The translations under genes and the position numbers were made by a program. Below are positions 51,596 to 61,555 of a stretch of 64,000 bases of DNA, piece by piece. Source of the stretch: a bacterium (GTDB lineage: Bacteria > Planctomycetota > Planctomycetia > Isosphaerales > Isosphaeraceae); NCBI GenBank assembly GCA_016125085.1, contig WGMM01000033.1, positions 160,792 through 224,791 of the forward strand, written 5' to 3'. Position 1 is the first letter of the stretch, and each line of letters opens with the position of its first letter. The notes below the pieces were generated by a model, which was not told the DNA's origin, searched no databases, and saw nothing but the letters and a program-made list of their open reading frames with translations.

Positions 51596-53092
51596 ATGGG
51601 CTTCATCGATAGCGCCATCGTTGTCCTGTATATCGTGCTTTGCGTCGTTCTGGGCACGCGTCTCGGCCGATCGGCAAAAGATCTTCGCGGCTATTTTCTC
51701 TCGGAGAGCGATACGCCGGCCTGGGCGATCATGATATCGATCGTGGCGACCGAGACGAGTTCGGCGACGTTCCTGAGCGTTCCGGGTGTGGCTTACGGCG
51801 GCAATTTCACATATCTTCAGCTTGCCGTCGGTTACCTTGTCGGCCGATGCCTTGTGGCCCGGTTCCTCATGCCGGCTTATTTTCGGCAGCAGATCATTTC
51901 GGCCTACGAAATTCTTCAGACCCGTTTCGGTTCCGGGGTGAAGACCCTGGCCAGCGGGCTGTTCATCGTCACTCGCACACTGGGCGATGGCCTGAGGCTG
52001 TTTCTGGCATCGAAGGTCATCGAACAGCTTCTGACTCGGTCGGGCCTGATCACTGAAGGCCACCATCTGACGATGCCGATCGCCATCGTGATCATGGGCC
52101 TGGCCACGATGATCTACACCTACCTGGGCGGCATGTCGGCCGTGATCTGGACGGACGTGCTTCAGTTTCTCATCTACGTCACCGGCGCGGTCATCGCATT
52201 CGTACTCATTCTCGGCGACATTCCTGGCGGTTTCAGCGGTTACGTCGAACAGGCGTCCGCAGCCGACAAGTTCCGCATGTGGAATTTCACGTGGGACTTG
52301 CATCTTCCGTTCACGTTCTGGGCGGGAGTCGTGGGCGGGATGTTCCTGAATATGGCCACCCACGGGGCCGATCAAATGATGATCCAGCGGTATCTTTCCG
52401 CACGATCGCAACGCCAGGCCAGCGCGGCCCTCATCGCCAGCGGTGTCGTCGTTTTCATGCAGTTCGCTCTGTTTCTGGGAATCGGGGCGGCACTCTGGGT
52501 TCGCGACAAGGCCAGCGGCAATCCCATGAATCTCAAGGGCGATGCCATCTTCGTGAATTACATCATCGGTAATCTGCCGGTCGGTGTGCTTGGGCTGGTT
52601 GTGGCGGCACTTCTGGCTGCGGCGATGAGCACGCTTTCCAGTTCGCTTTCGAGTTCTTCCGCCGCCTTGTTGCGAGACTTTCTTCAGCCGTTGTCCCGTA
52701 CGCCCCGCAGCGAAGAAAGCTGGATGCGCACGTCGCGCCGGCTGACGGTCCTCTTCGGTTGCCTGCAGATGGGTGTCGCCTGGTTCGCCACCGGCCTGCA
52801 GGAAAGCGTGGTGAACAATGCCCTGGCGATCGCATCGTTCGTCACCGGCATCATACTCGGGATTTTCTGCCTTGGCCTCGCGTTCCCGAAAGTCGGCAGG
52901 AACGCAGCGCTCACGGGCATGGTTTGCGGTCTCGCGGCAGTCTCGGCAGCCAAATTCGGTTTCGACGTCGCCTGGCCCTGGTTCGCCTTGATCGGGTCAT
53001 TCACGGTCGTCGTTACAGGGAATCTTGCCGTGGGTCTGGACGCCCCCGATCGCCCAACCGCCAAATCATCGCAAATCGAGGAATCGCTATGA
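51596..53092 (+). CDS. Sodium:solute symporter (SSS family)
   Basis: 498 residues from ATG 51596; a 28-codon extension to 51512 is basic and not membrane-like. It has 12-13 helices. Typical features are IDSAIVVLYIVLCVVLGTRLG, RGYFLSESDTPAWAIMISIVATETSSATFLSVPG, TYLGGMSAVIWTDVLQF, ATHGADQMMIQRYLSARS and ALLAAAMSTLSSSLSSSSAAL. It couples Na+ entry to uptake of a small solute. Its stop overlaps the start of the beta-lactamase/NamZ fusion (ATGA), strongly suggesting that it imports a product of that enzyme, such as MurNAc or a muropeptide sugar. Confidence 0.92.
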   Translation: MGFIDSAIVVLYIVLCVVLGTRLGRSAKDLRGYFLSESDTPAWAIMISIVATETSSATFLSVPGVAYGGNFTYLQLAVGYLVGRCLVARFLMPAYFRQQIISAYEILQTRFGSGVKTLASGLFIVTRTLGDGLRLFLASKVIEQLLTRSGLITEGHHLTMPIAIVIMGLATMIYTYLGGMSAVIWTDVLQFLIYVTGAVIAFVLILGDIPGGFSGYVEQASAADKFRMWNFTWDLHLPFTFWAGVVGGMFLNMATHGADQMMIQRYLSARSQRQASAALIASGVVVFMQFALFLGIGAALWVRDKASGNPMNLKGDAIFVNYIIGNLPVGVLGLVVAALLAAAMSTLSSSLSSSSAALLRDFLQPLSRTPRSEESWMRTSRRLTVLFGCLQMGVAWFATGLQESVVNNALAIASFVTGIILGIFCLGLAFPKVGRNAALTGMVCGLAAVSAAKFGFDVAWPWFALIGSFTVVVTGNLAVGLDAPDRPTAKSSQIEESL

Positions 53093-55470
53093 ATCGCCGT
53101 CTCGCACTGATTTTCGTCTTCCTGATCGCTCCTGTGACACCGGCATTCGCGGCTCTCCCCGCACCTGACCCGGCTGCGGCCCGGCTCAGTTCCGAAAAGC
53201 TCGCAACAATCGATACGATCGTGGCCGAAGAGATCGCCGCGGGTCGCGTTCCAGGGGCGGTCGTCGTGGTTGGCCGGGGCGATTCGGTCGCCTTCGCCAA
53301 AGCGTATGGCGACAGGGCAAAAACGCCTGCCGTCGAACCGATGACCCTCGACACCATTTTCGATATGGCCAGCCTGACCAAGCCTGTCGCCACAGCCACT
53401 TCGATCATGATTCTCGTCGAAGAAGGGAAAATTCGGCTGAGCGACCCGGTCCGAAAATTCCTGCTGGACTGGGACAATCATGGCAAGGGCGGCATCACCA
53501 TTGACCAGCTGCTGCGGCACCGCTCTGGACTGATTCCTGACAATCCGATAGGGGACTACGCCGATGGCCCGGAAACAGCCTGGAAGAAACTGGCCGAACA
53601 GGATCTCGTCGGTTCGCCGGGCGAGTATTTCCGCTACAGCGACGTCGGTTTCATCGCGCTGGGCAGGATCGTCGAAAAAGTCTCGGGAATGCCGTTGGAC
53701 GAATTCGCCCGAAAGCGCATTTTCGAGCCACTTGGCATGACGGATACCGGCTATGCTCCGAAAGAGGCCCCTCTGCCTGCCGACAAGCTTGCCCGCACTG
53801 CACCGACCGAAAAAGTAGGCGGAGAAATGGCCCGAGGCCGTGTGCATGACCCTCGAGCCCGTGCTCTCGGCGGCACGGCTGGTCATGCCGGGCTGTTCTC
53901 GTCGGTCTCTGACATCACGGCTTACGCACAGGCTTTGCTCAAGGGCGGCGTCGGATCGAACGGTGCGCGGGTACTCGCTCCATTGACGGTTCGCCTGATG
54001 ATCGACGCGGCCGATTCGCCCGCTGGACAGCGTCGCGGGTTGGGCTGGGATGTTCGCACCGGGTATTCGCACCCGCGTGGCGCGTTCATGGGGCCGAAGA
54101 GCTTCGGCCATACCGGATTCACCGGCACGAGCTTGTGGATCGATCCGGAAACCGGGCTATTCGTCGTAATTCTCGCCAGCCGCCTGCATCCCGATGGGAA
54201 GGGCGATGCCTCTTCGATTCGCTATCGCGTGGCCACGGCAGCGGCATCGTCTCTGGAAGATGCCTCGATTACGAATAGTGTCGATGCGGCAGCAGCCAAG
54301 TTCGAAGACGCCCCATTGCGGCCTCGCATCGCCACGGGCCAAACCCAGCTCGGAATCGACGTCCTCAAGGCCAACGGCTTCTCGGATCTGAAGCTCATGA
54401 CGATCGGTCTCGTGACCAATCACACCGGACTGGACAGCGATGGCACGCCAACCATCGACCTGCTGCACAAAGCCCCTGACATGTCGCTGAAAGCTCTGTT
54501 CTCTCCGGAGCACGGCATTCGGGGAGCCGTGGATAAGGAGATCGGTGACTCCATGGACGAAAAGACCGGCCTGCCGGTCTATTCTCTCTACGGCAAAAAC
54601 CGCAAACCCACGCCCGAACAGATGAAAGGCCTGGACGCACTCGTTTACGACATTCAGGATATCGGCGTGCGGTTCTACACTTACCTCTCGACGCTCGCAT
54701 TGGCCATGGAGGCCGCTGAAGAGGCCGGCGTGCCGATTTTCGTATTGGACCGGCCTAATCCGATCCGGGGCGACCGGTTCGGAGGCGTCATGCGCGACAA
54801 GGACCGGCGCGTTTTCGTGGCCGATCACGACATCCCGGTCGTTACCGGTCTGACCATCGGCGAATACGCGAAGCTCATCAAGGCGGAGCGGAACATGAAA
54901 GTCGACCTGAAAGTCGTCGCCTGCAGAAACTACGACCGTCGCATGTTCTGGGACGAAACCGGACTGATGTGGACGAACCCCTCGCCCAATATGCGAAGCC
55001 TGACCGAAGCGATTCTCTACCCCGGCGTCGGCCTGATCGAAGCGACGAACGTCGCCACCGGCCGCGGCACCGACACCCCCTTCGAACGCGTCGGTGCTCC
55101 CTGGATCGACTCACGCAAATGGGCCGAGGCTCTCAATGCACTTCAATTGCCCGGCGTGCGCTTCGTACCGACGACATTCACACCCACCGAGCGCCAATAT
55201 GCCAGAGAGAAATGCAATGGTGTGTTCGTGCAGATGACCGATCGGGACTCGATTCGCGGCGTCGACATTGGCCTTGCGATGGCAGCGACACTGCGAAAAC
55301 TCTATCCCGAAGAATGGAAGCCGGAAAAGCTCGATGTGATCTGCGTGAACCGGAAGCTTGTCGAAGCCGTGACAGCAGGTCGGTCGTTCGCCCAATTGAA
55401 GGCGATCGCTCATTCCGGCGATGCAGCCTATGCCGAAAGGCGCGCGAAGGCCCTGATCTATCCCGAATGA
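53089..55470 (+). CDS. Beta-lactamase-family / NamZ (DUF1343) fusion
   Basis: 793 residues. Signal peptide (RLALIFVFLIAPVTPAFAA). First domain (about 30-390) is serine beta-lactamase/penicillin-binding type: S95-LTK-98, a Tyr motif YSDVGF, and HTGFTGTS. Second domain (about 420-793) is DUF1343, now known as NamZ exo-beta-N-acetylmuramidase (GH171): GLVTNHTGLDSDGTPT, LFSPEHGIRG, YDIQDIGVRFYTYLSTL, LDRPNPIRGD, EATNVATGRGTDTPFE. NamZ releases MurNAc from the ends of peptidoglycan chains. A shadow frame extends upstream to 52759, but the true start is 53089 in ATGA overlap with the symporter. The frame closes normally at 55470. Confidence 0.92.
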   Translation: MNRRLALIFVFLIAPVTPAFAALPAPDPAAARLSSEKLATIDTIVAEEIAAGRVPGAVVVVGRGDSVAFAKAYGDRAKTPAVEPMTLDTIFDMASLTKPVATATSIMILVEEGKIRLSDPVRKFLLDWDNHGKGGITIDQLLRHRSGLIPDNPIGDYADGPETAWKKLAEQDLVGSPGEYFRYSDVGFIALGRIVEKVSGMPLDEFARKRIFEPLGMTDTGYAPKEAPLPADKLARTAPTEKVGGEMARGRVHDPRARALGGTAGHAGLFSSVSDITAYAQALLKGGVGSNGARVLAPLTVRLMIDAADSPAGQRRGLGWDVRTGYSHPRGAFMGPKSFGHTGFTGTSLWIDPETGLFVVILASRLHPDGKGDASSIRYRVATAAASSLEDASITNSVDAAAAKFEDAPLRPRIATGQTQLGIDVLKANGFSDLKLMTIGLVTNHTGLDSDGTPTIDLLHKAPDMSLKALFSPEHGIRGAVDKEIGDSMDEKTGLPVYSLYGKNRKPTPEQMKGLDALVYDIQDIGVRFYTYLSTLALAMEAAEEAGVPIFVLDRPNPIRGDRFGGVMRDKDRRVFVADHDIPVVTGLTIGEYAKLIKAERNMKVDLKVVACRNYDRRMFWDETGLMWTNPSPNMRSLTEAILYPGVGLIEATNVATGRGTDTPFERVGAPWIDSRKWAEALNALQLPGVRFVPTTFTPTERQYAREKCNGVFVQMTDRDSIRGVDIGLAMAATLRKLYPEEWKPEKLDVICVNRKLVEAVTAGRSFAQLKAIAHSGDAAYAERRAKALIYPE

Positions 55471-55488
55471 TTCGAGCCAGGAATCGCC

Positions 55489-55977
55489 GTGAAACCTTTC
55501 GAATTGCCCGATTCTTCCCTGCCCGCACCTCGGGGCGAACTTGAACGAAACCCGGCATTGCGGGCTGTTGCCTATGTTCACCAACACGCCGGGGCCAGGG
55601 CCACGGGATGTTGGCGATTCGAAGCAGGGCGGCTGCTGCTCGAGGCATTCTTGGCGTGCCCCGAAATGAAACCTGAAGTGGCGCAAGGCTTTCCGGTCGC
55701 TACGGCTGATGTTCCGGTGACTGATACGGGGCTGGGAATCGTTCTTGCCGCACGCACTCGCGAAGTGACGCAGTACCGGGCGATCGACCTGCCGCCGGAG
55801 TCCGGAAGCGGCTTCTGGCTGCGGGGGTTCGAGGCGGATCGATCGATCGCCGTACCTCAGCTGGACGAGTCCCAGAATCTGATACGGATCCTGTCGGTAG
55901 CGATTCGGGGACTCGAAGAGCCGGTGGCCAAATACGAAAGCATCGTTCGTGCGGCATATATGTTTTATTTTCCATGA
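55489..55977 (+). CDS. Hypothetical protein downstream of NamZ fusion
   Basis: 162 residues, soluble, without signal peptide. Alpha/beta character with MKPFELPDSSLPAPRGELERN and VTDTGLGIVLAARTREVTQY. It lies 18 bp after the fusion gene and is likely in the same operon. No family recognised; any role in wall recycling is a guess from position. Confidence 0.6.
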   Translation: MKPFELPDSSLPAPRGELERNPALRAVAYVHQHAGARATGCWRFEAGRLLLEAFLACPEMKPEVAQGFPVATADVPVTDTGLGIVLAARTREVTQYRAIDLPPESGSGFWLRGFEADRSIAVPQLDESQNLIRILSVAIRGLEEPVAKYESIVRAAYMFYFP

Positions 55978-56269
55978 TGACGATGGGTTGGATAATCTTT
56001 AATATAGATCGGTCAAGTATTTAAGGCCCAGTACGATCATCCGCGTTCGACCGGACGTACGATAACGATTCGTAAAATTGGACGAATCGACACGAAATGC
56101 GTTGATCCACTGATCAGTAGGCAATATTATAGGATCTTAACATATGAGGTTCATGAGAAAGTGCCATCATGCCCGCAGTATTGTCTATTGACTGATCGCA
56201 GCTTGTGAAATCGAATCTGATTGATTCCGCAAGCCTGATCTCCTGGATTTTCCTTGCCAGGTTTGACTG

Positions 56270-58410
56270 ATGGTCCGCAAGCGAGACGAACAGATGAGGG
56301 AAACGAATTCATTACGGTCGAAATTTGCGATCGGAGCATTTTTGATCGGCATCACGATGGCCACAGCTTCAGCATTGCTTGCGTATGACGGCGGCAAGGC
56401 CATTCTTGTCGAAACCATCAGCAACCAACTGGCTTCGCACGGAATGCCAAGAGATATCATGTGGAAGGTTATTTCGGGATCATACTGAATCACATCACGG
56501 TCTACAGCGAATTCGTCACGATCCAGGACGCAGCAAAACAATTTTCCTCGGCCTTCCGAAAGCTGAAAAGCGAATCCCTTACAGACGATCAGGTAGAAAC
56601 GCTTCGCAGATATTATCGGAATGAGTTTCTGCCGGAATTCCGGAAACATTCCCTGAAGGACCCCGATCTGGCAAAGCTGATTCCCCGGGATAACGCAACG
56701 GCGATCGTCCAATATCGTTATCTTGCGGCGAATCCGAATCCGGTTGATTCGAAAAATCAACTATCGGATTCCGGCGACACCAGCGAATACAGTCGTGTTC
56801 ACAGTGAATTTCATCCGCAGATCGACAAGATGCGTTCCCGATTCCGCTATGGAAACATTATGCTCTTCGAGCCAGAACAGGCGATCATGGTTTACTCCAG
56901 TCTCAAGCGCATTAGCCTGGGAACGAGCTTTGCGAACGGTCCATTCGCAGATACGAAATTGGCCGAAGCCGTGCGTGAAGCGGCGGCATCGACCGATCCT
57001 GATAATGTGACGTTCGTCGATTTCGATGAATACCTTCCAGAGTTCGGGCTTCCTGCCGCATTCGCTGTCCGTGCGATCCGCGAGGGCGATCGAGTGATCG
57101 GTGTCATCGCTTTTCAGATCATGTCGAGCAGTATCCTGCGAATTGTTTCAGACTCGAACAGGTGGGAGAATTTGGGACTCGGTAAAACGGGCGAAATACT
57201 TTTGATCGGGCCGGAGGGTCTTCAGCGAAGCGCGAGCCGACGGTTCCAGGAAGATCCGAAAGGCTTCGTCACCAGGCTTCGATCCATAGGCGCTGACCCT
57301 GAACTCACGAGCAAAGTCGAAGCGAATCAATCGAGCGTGTTAGCCGTTCGTGTCCGATCCGTCATGACGCAGCAAATCTCCGAAGGCAAAGAAGGCGCGA
57401 CGATCTGCCAAGATTATCTCGGCGAAGAGGTTCTGGCGGCCTATTCCCCAATGAAGCTCCCAGGACTGAATTGGGGAATCGTCGTGAAAATACCGACCGA
57501 AGAAGTATTTCGGCCGCTCGTGAAATTGCAACGCAAACTGATCATTACGCTCGTAGTTCTCAGTGCTCTTGCGGTCTTCGCGGCAGGGTTGGCTGGGGTA
57601 GCTCTGGCGGCTCCGATCCGGAAGTTGACGACGGCGGCTCGTGCCTACGCGAACGGATTTTACGATGTCCGCGTCAATATCGAAAGTGGCGATGAAGTTC
57701 AGGAACTCGCAGATACTTTCAATCGAATGGCGAAGGATATCGACGAAAAAACGCAGAGACTCAAACGCAAACTGCAAGTGAACCGGCGGCTTCTGGAAAA
57801 TATGATGCCGAGTGTGCTTTTTGCGAAAGTGCGGGACCACGAGAGTTCGTATGCTTCGGAATCCTCGATGGCCACTCTTGCATTCGTCGAACTGGAAGGC
57901 GTCGAGAAAATCTACGATTCGATGTCGGCGGCAAAAGCGCGTCGACTCGTCGACAAACTCATCGCAGAGTTCGAAGTTGTCGCTCAAAAGCACGAAATCG
58001 AAAAAATCTCGGCCGGTGGAGCGACTTTTCTTGCCGCCTGCGGGCTCGAAAAACCAGTTTTCGATCACAGCCCTCGAATGATGGAATTCGCATCCGAAAT
58101 CATCGAACTGATCGTCATGTTCAACGCCGAACACGTGACCAGGCTCTCCGCTTCGATCGGAATCCATCGGGGCCCGGTTTCGAAAGGCTCCGTCTTGCGA
58201 AAATCCGCATTCGCCGATCTCTGGATCCGTACGATTTCCCTGGCGTCTGAAATCGAACCGATGGACAATCAATCGGCGATTCGAGTATCCGAGGAGGTGT
58301 ACGATCGCGTCAAAAACAATCCGAAGTACCGTTTCATCAGGGACGAGACCGACACATCCGAAAACGCATGGACGATCAAAAACCACGACGATTCCGAGAT
58401 CGACCAGTGA
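56270..58410 (+). pseudogene. Frameshifted receptor with degenerate cyclase domain
   Basis: The gene is split. Frame 1 starts at 56270 (or ATG 56294) with a TM helix (FAIGAFLIGITMATASALL). Frame 2, which becomes the main 649-residue frame by 56461, holds the rest. Alignment with the receptor at 42360-44471 puts a -1 shift near 56430-56442: frame 2 reads ARNAKRYHVEGYFGIIL against SIRAWKQYEVVYYVDHL in the relative. The remainder has a Cache-like region, TM2 (IITLVVLSALAVFAAGLAGVALA), HAMP and LLENMMPSVLFAKV, then a cyclase-like domain lacking both metal Asps (FVELEGVEKIY, ISAGGATFLAACG). A sequencing error or programmed shift would make it intact. Confidence 0.75.
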
Positions 58411-58712
58411 TCGAATGCGAATCCCGCTCCGCAATCGAATGGAGCAGGGACTGATTTGGCCGATGTTCCGCCCGCTCTGAAGAGATTCGAATTTCGTGCG
58501 AATTGCCGGATATCGTCACATCCGGAATTGCGAGATTCAAATGACGAATCGGTTCGTCTGAGGGCCTGGTAGACAAAAAGGATGTATCATTATCGGATTC
58601 CCTAGGGAAGATCGGTCGCTATGATCGCTTCTCTCAGGTTTGACTTCATCAGTGAAAGTCTCGACTAAAGCGATGATATTTCAGGTAATCGGAAAGTAAG
58701 CAAACTGAAAAA
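58411..58712. other. Spacer between receptor and tRNA
   Basis: No gene. An imperfect GC-rich stem (TCCCGCTCC / GGAGCAGGGA) around 58427-58456 just after the receptor stop may act as a weak terminator. The right end has the T tract following the tRNA. Confidence 0.4.
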
Positions 58713-58785
<73 letters not shown>

Positions 58786-58796
58786 TGGATGCTCAT

Positions 58797-58824
58797 AAGA
58801 TACCGTCTACTGGCGGAAAGTCAA
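58797..58824 (-). promoter_or_regulatory. Promoter of tRNA-Lys gene
   Basis: On the reverse strand TTGACT (58819-58824) is followed after 16 bp by TATCTT (58797-58802), ending 11 bases before the tRNA 5' end. Confidence 0.6.
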
Positions 58825-59019
58825 TGCTCAGGCCTGCGAAAGGTCATTCACGGGTACGTCACGAAATCGTGTCAGCGAAGCACGAACTTCCCAAGTGCCG
58901 GAAACTTGCGCGATGGCGAACCAGCGGGCAAGTTTCCGGAGTTTTCTTTCGAAATGATGCCAGGCATGCCCAGCGGGACGTCAACCGGGGCGAATGGTCA
59001 GGCTCATTTCGTCGGTAAA

Positions 59020-60156
59020 TCAAGCTACCGCGGAACGCGTGCCGAAGCCGAGTTCATGCAGCTGATTGGCCACAGCGACATAGACCCTCCGAGGCTCCAG
59101 CTCGGCGAAGCACTTCGTGTGCGAACAGCTCTTGAGGAGGTTGCCCGCGCAATCGACTTTCGTCGTCACGCAGGATGTGTTCTCGGCGTAGGCCGCGGTA
59201 CGAGCTGGCCGAGTGCATGTGAAGATGCCGACCGTGGGTGTGCCTTGAGCGGAGGCCACGTGCAGAGGGCCTGTGTCATTGGACACGAGCAGGTCAAGTT
59301 CGCCACACATCGACTGAAGTTCGGGCAGGGTCGTCTTGCCTGCGAGATCGGTGATCCTGCCGAACCGGTTGCCGGCCACTGCGGTGAAGCGCTTCGAGAG
59401 TTCGACGTCTTCAGGGCTTCCGATCAGAATGACCGATCCGCCGAAGCTGGTCTGAACCTGATCGACGAGTTTCACGAACTGTTCGACTGGCCAGCGTTTG
59501 GTCTGCCAGCGAGCTCCCAGGGTGTAGCCCACCCACGGCCGCGGCAAGTCTTCAAGTGTCTTGCGTGCCCAGGCCTGGCTCCGCAATGTTCTTGGCCAGA
59601 AGAAGTTGGGTTCGGCTGCCGGCTTGACGAACCCCATCGTCTCAGCCACTTTCATCAGTCGATCCACGGCATGAATATCTTCGTTTTTGTGTTTGAGCGT
59701 CGGGATATGGTGGGTATAGAACCAGCGCGAACCTTCTCGGCTTTCGGCAAGTCCCACGCGATATTTTGCGCCTGTGGCGCGGCTCATCAGGCCAGACCGA
59801 AGCAAGCCCTGCAGGTCGAGAACCATGTCGAAGTTATGTTGACGTAAGGACCAGAGCCATTTGGCGAATCGCATCGCACCGCCGATACCTTCTCCGAATC
59901 CTTTTCGGTCAAAGGTGATCAGTTCGTCGATCGCGGGATGGTGTTCAAGCAGGCCGACCAAACCCTTGTTGATGACCCAGCTGATTCGGGCATTGGGCCA
60001 TGCCTGTCGAGCTGCGTTCAGTACCGGCAGCGACATGACCACATCACCCAGAGCGCTGGGCTTGATGATCGCGACTCGGCGCGGTTCGTAACCTTCGGGA
60101 AGACCGGCGATTGGGGCGATGGACACGGGGACGGCTCCGTTACGTTCCGAGACCAT
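59020..60156 (-). CDS. Glycosyltransferase family 9 (heptosyltransferase-like)
   Basis: 378 residues from ATG 60156; the open frame reaches 60270 but the extra leader is Arg/Gly-rich and near the divergent gene. Rossmann N-terminal domain: RRVAIIKPSALGDVVMSLPVLNA and ISWVINKGL. Donor-binding C-terminal domain: VGYTLGARWQTKRWP and LVSNDTGPLHVASAQGTPTVGIF. Four C-terminal cysteines lie in VDCAGNLLKSCSHTKCF. GT9 enzymes add heptose to lipopolysaccharide core at the inner face of the cytoplasmic membrane. Planctomycetes have LPS-like outer membranes; exact sugar unknown. Confidence 0.9.
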   Translation of the reverse strand: MVSERNGAVPVSIAPIAGLPEGYEPRRVAIIKPSALGDVVMSLPVLNAARQAWPNARISWVINKGLVGLLEHHPAIDELITFDRKGFGEGIGGAMRFAKWLWSLRQHNFDMVLDLQGLLRSGLMSRATGAKYRVGLAESREGSRWFYTHHIPTLKHKNEDIHAVDRLMKVAETMGFVKPAAEPNFFWPRTLRSQAWARKTLEDLPRPWVGYTLGARWQTKRWPVEQFVKLVDQVQTSFGGSVILIGSPEDVELSKRFTAVAGNRFGRITDLAGKTTLPELQSMCGELDLLVSNDTGPLHVASAQGTPTVGIFTCTRPARTAAYAENTSCVTTKVDCAGNLLKSCSHTKCFAELEPRRVYVAVANQLHELGFGTRSAVA

Positions 60157-60309
60157 GAGGCTCGTTCGACCGCGACCCGATCCGCCATATTCCGTTGCGG
60201 TCGATACGGTCGCGTCGTACCATAGAACATATCGACCGAAAGGGCAACGGGACTTGCCCCCGAAACGCAAGCCGCTGTGCGGGAACCATTTGCCAGCAGG
60301 GATGCAACA

Positions 60310-61389
60310 ATGTGCGAACCGAACCCGACGATCCCGCGAAACAACTTCCGCCTCTTCATTGCGCTCAGCCTCGTCATAAGCTGTGGTACGATTCTTGGCT
60401 CGTTTTCCGCGGTTTCGGCGCAGACGAGTCCTTCCGTGGCTCCCAAGCCTTCACCTGCTCAGAAGGGCATCGTCAATTTCCTGCCTTCCGATGCCGAAAC
60501 GCTCGTTCCCGAAATCTTCCGCCAGGGGCCGAGCCGGTTCCAGTGGGAGCTGAAGCCGATCCGAACGGCAACACGTCACCATGTGTGGGCACTTCGGTTT
60601 CCTTCACCGCTTCCGGGCGAAGTGCCTGCCAACAACATCGTGCATGCCGAATATTTCCTTCCCGCCAACCCTCCTCCGGAAGGTGGCCGCTACCCGGCGG
60701 CAGTTGTCCTGCATATTCTTGGGGCGGACTTTCCGCTTTCCCGATTCATGGCCGCACGACTGGCCGACAACGGCATCGCTGCACTTTTCGTACAACTGCC
60801 GTATTACGGGAAACGGAAACCTGCGGATCTGCCTGAGGTCAGGTTCCTCAGCGGAGATCTGAACCGGTCCGTAATGGCTTTCCGGCAAGGGGTTCTCGAC
60901 ATCCGCCGGGCGATCGCCTGGCTGGCGTCCCGCCCTGAGGTCGATCCGAAGAAAATTCACGCGACCGGCATTTCTCTGGGCGGAATCATGGCGGCATTGG
61001 CCACGGCGATCGACCCGATGGCCAGCGGCGGCGTCTTCGTTCTCGCGGGAGGCGGCCTGGCCGACATTCTCTGGAACTTGCCCGAAAAGGAGGCCAGAAC
61101 CTACCGGGAAGCCTGGCAGAAGTCGGGGCGGACGTTCGATGACCTGAGCAGGCTTGTCGATCCGTTCGACCCACTGACCTACGCCGACCGCTTGAGAAAC
61201 AAGCGTGTCAAAATGATCGTGGCGAAGGTCGACGAAGTCGTGCCCGCCCGGTCGGGTGAGGCGCTCTGGAAAGCCGCCGGTGAACCTGAGATCGTTCGTT
61301 ACGATGCCGGCCATTATTCAGCCGCAGCCTTCATTTTGCCTGCCATGCGGGAAACGATCGAATTCATCGCCCGCTCGAAAACGCCTTGA
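60310..61389 (+). CDS. Exported alpha/beta hydrolase (dienelactone-hydrolase-like)
   Basis: 359 residues from ATG 60310; signal peptide (FRLFIALSLVISCGTILGSFSAVSAQ). Alpha/beta-hydrolase fold: PAAVVLHILGADFPLSRFMAARLADNGIAALFVQ; nucleophile elbow ATGISLGGIM; catalytic Asp likely in AKVDEVVP and His in DAGHYSA. It would hydrolyse an ester outside the cytoplasm. Divergent to GT9 with a short spacer. Substrate unknown. Confidence 0.85.
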   Translation: MCEPNPTIPRNNFRLFIALSLVISCGTILGSFSAVSAQTSPSVAPKPSPAQKGIVNFLPSDAETLVPEIFRQGPSRFQWELKPIRTATRHHVWALRFPSPLPGEVPANNIVHAEYFLPANPPPEGGRYPAAVVLHILGADFPLSRFMAARLADNGIAALFVQLPYYGKRKPADLPEVRFLSGDLNRSVMAFRQGVLDIRRAIAWLASRPEVDPKKIHATGISLGGIMAALATAIDPMASGGVFVLAGGGLADILWNLPEKEARTYREAWQKSGRTFDDLSRLVDPFDPLTYADRLRNKRVKMIVAKVDEVVPARSGEALWKAAGEPEIVRYDAGHYSAAAFILPAMRETIEFIARSKTP

Positions 61390-61555
61390 CCGCCCGGACC
61401 ACTTCAGAAGTCATCGCCAGAACCTGAAAAATTGACGTATTCAGGAATCGCGGGATTCGGCACAATGAAATCCGCAAACGGAACGCGTGAAGTCAGGTGG
61501 GTCACTCACATCAGCAGATGCCTGTTCCAGCGCCAGTGAAGGGGAGAACGCAGCC

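Noticed and set aside
52759..53088. N-terminal extension of the beta-lactamase/NamZ gene
   Set aside because: Arg-rich out-of-frame reading of the symporter; true signal peptide begins at 53089.
52684..54111. 475-codon reverse frame over the symporter/NamZ genes
   Set aside because: Mirror of two well-supported forward genes.
57340..58434. 364-codon reverse frame over the receptor at 56270-58410
   Set aside because: Antisense to HAMP/cyclase-like coding sequence; composition not protein-like.
58789..59847. Long forward frame opposite the GT9 gene
   Set aside because: Antisense shadow; the reverse frame has GT9 motifs and this one has none.
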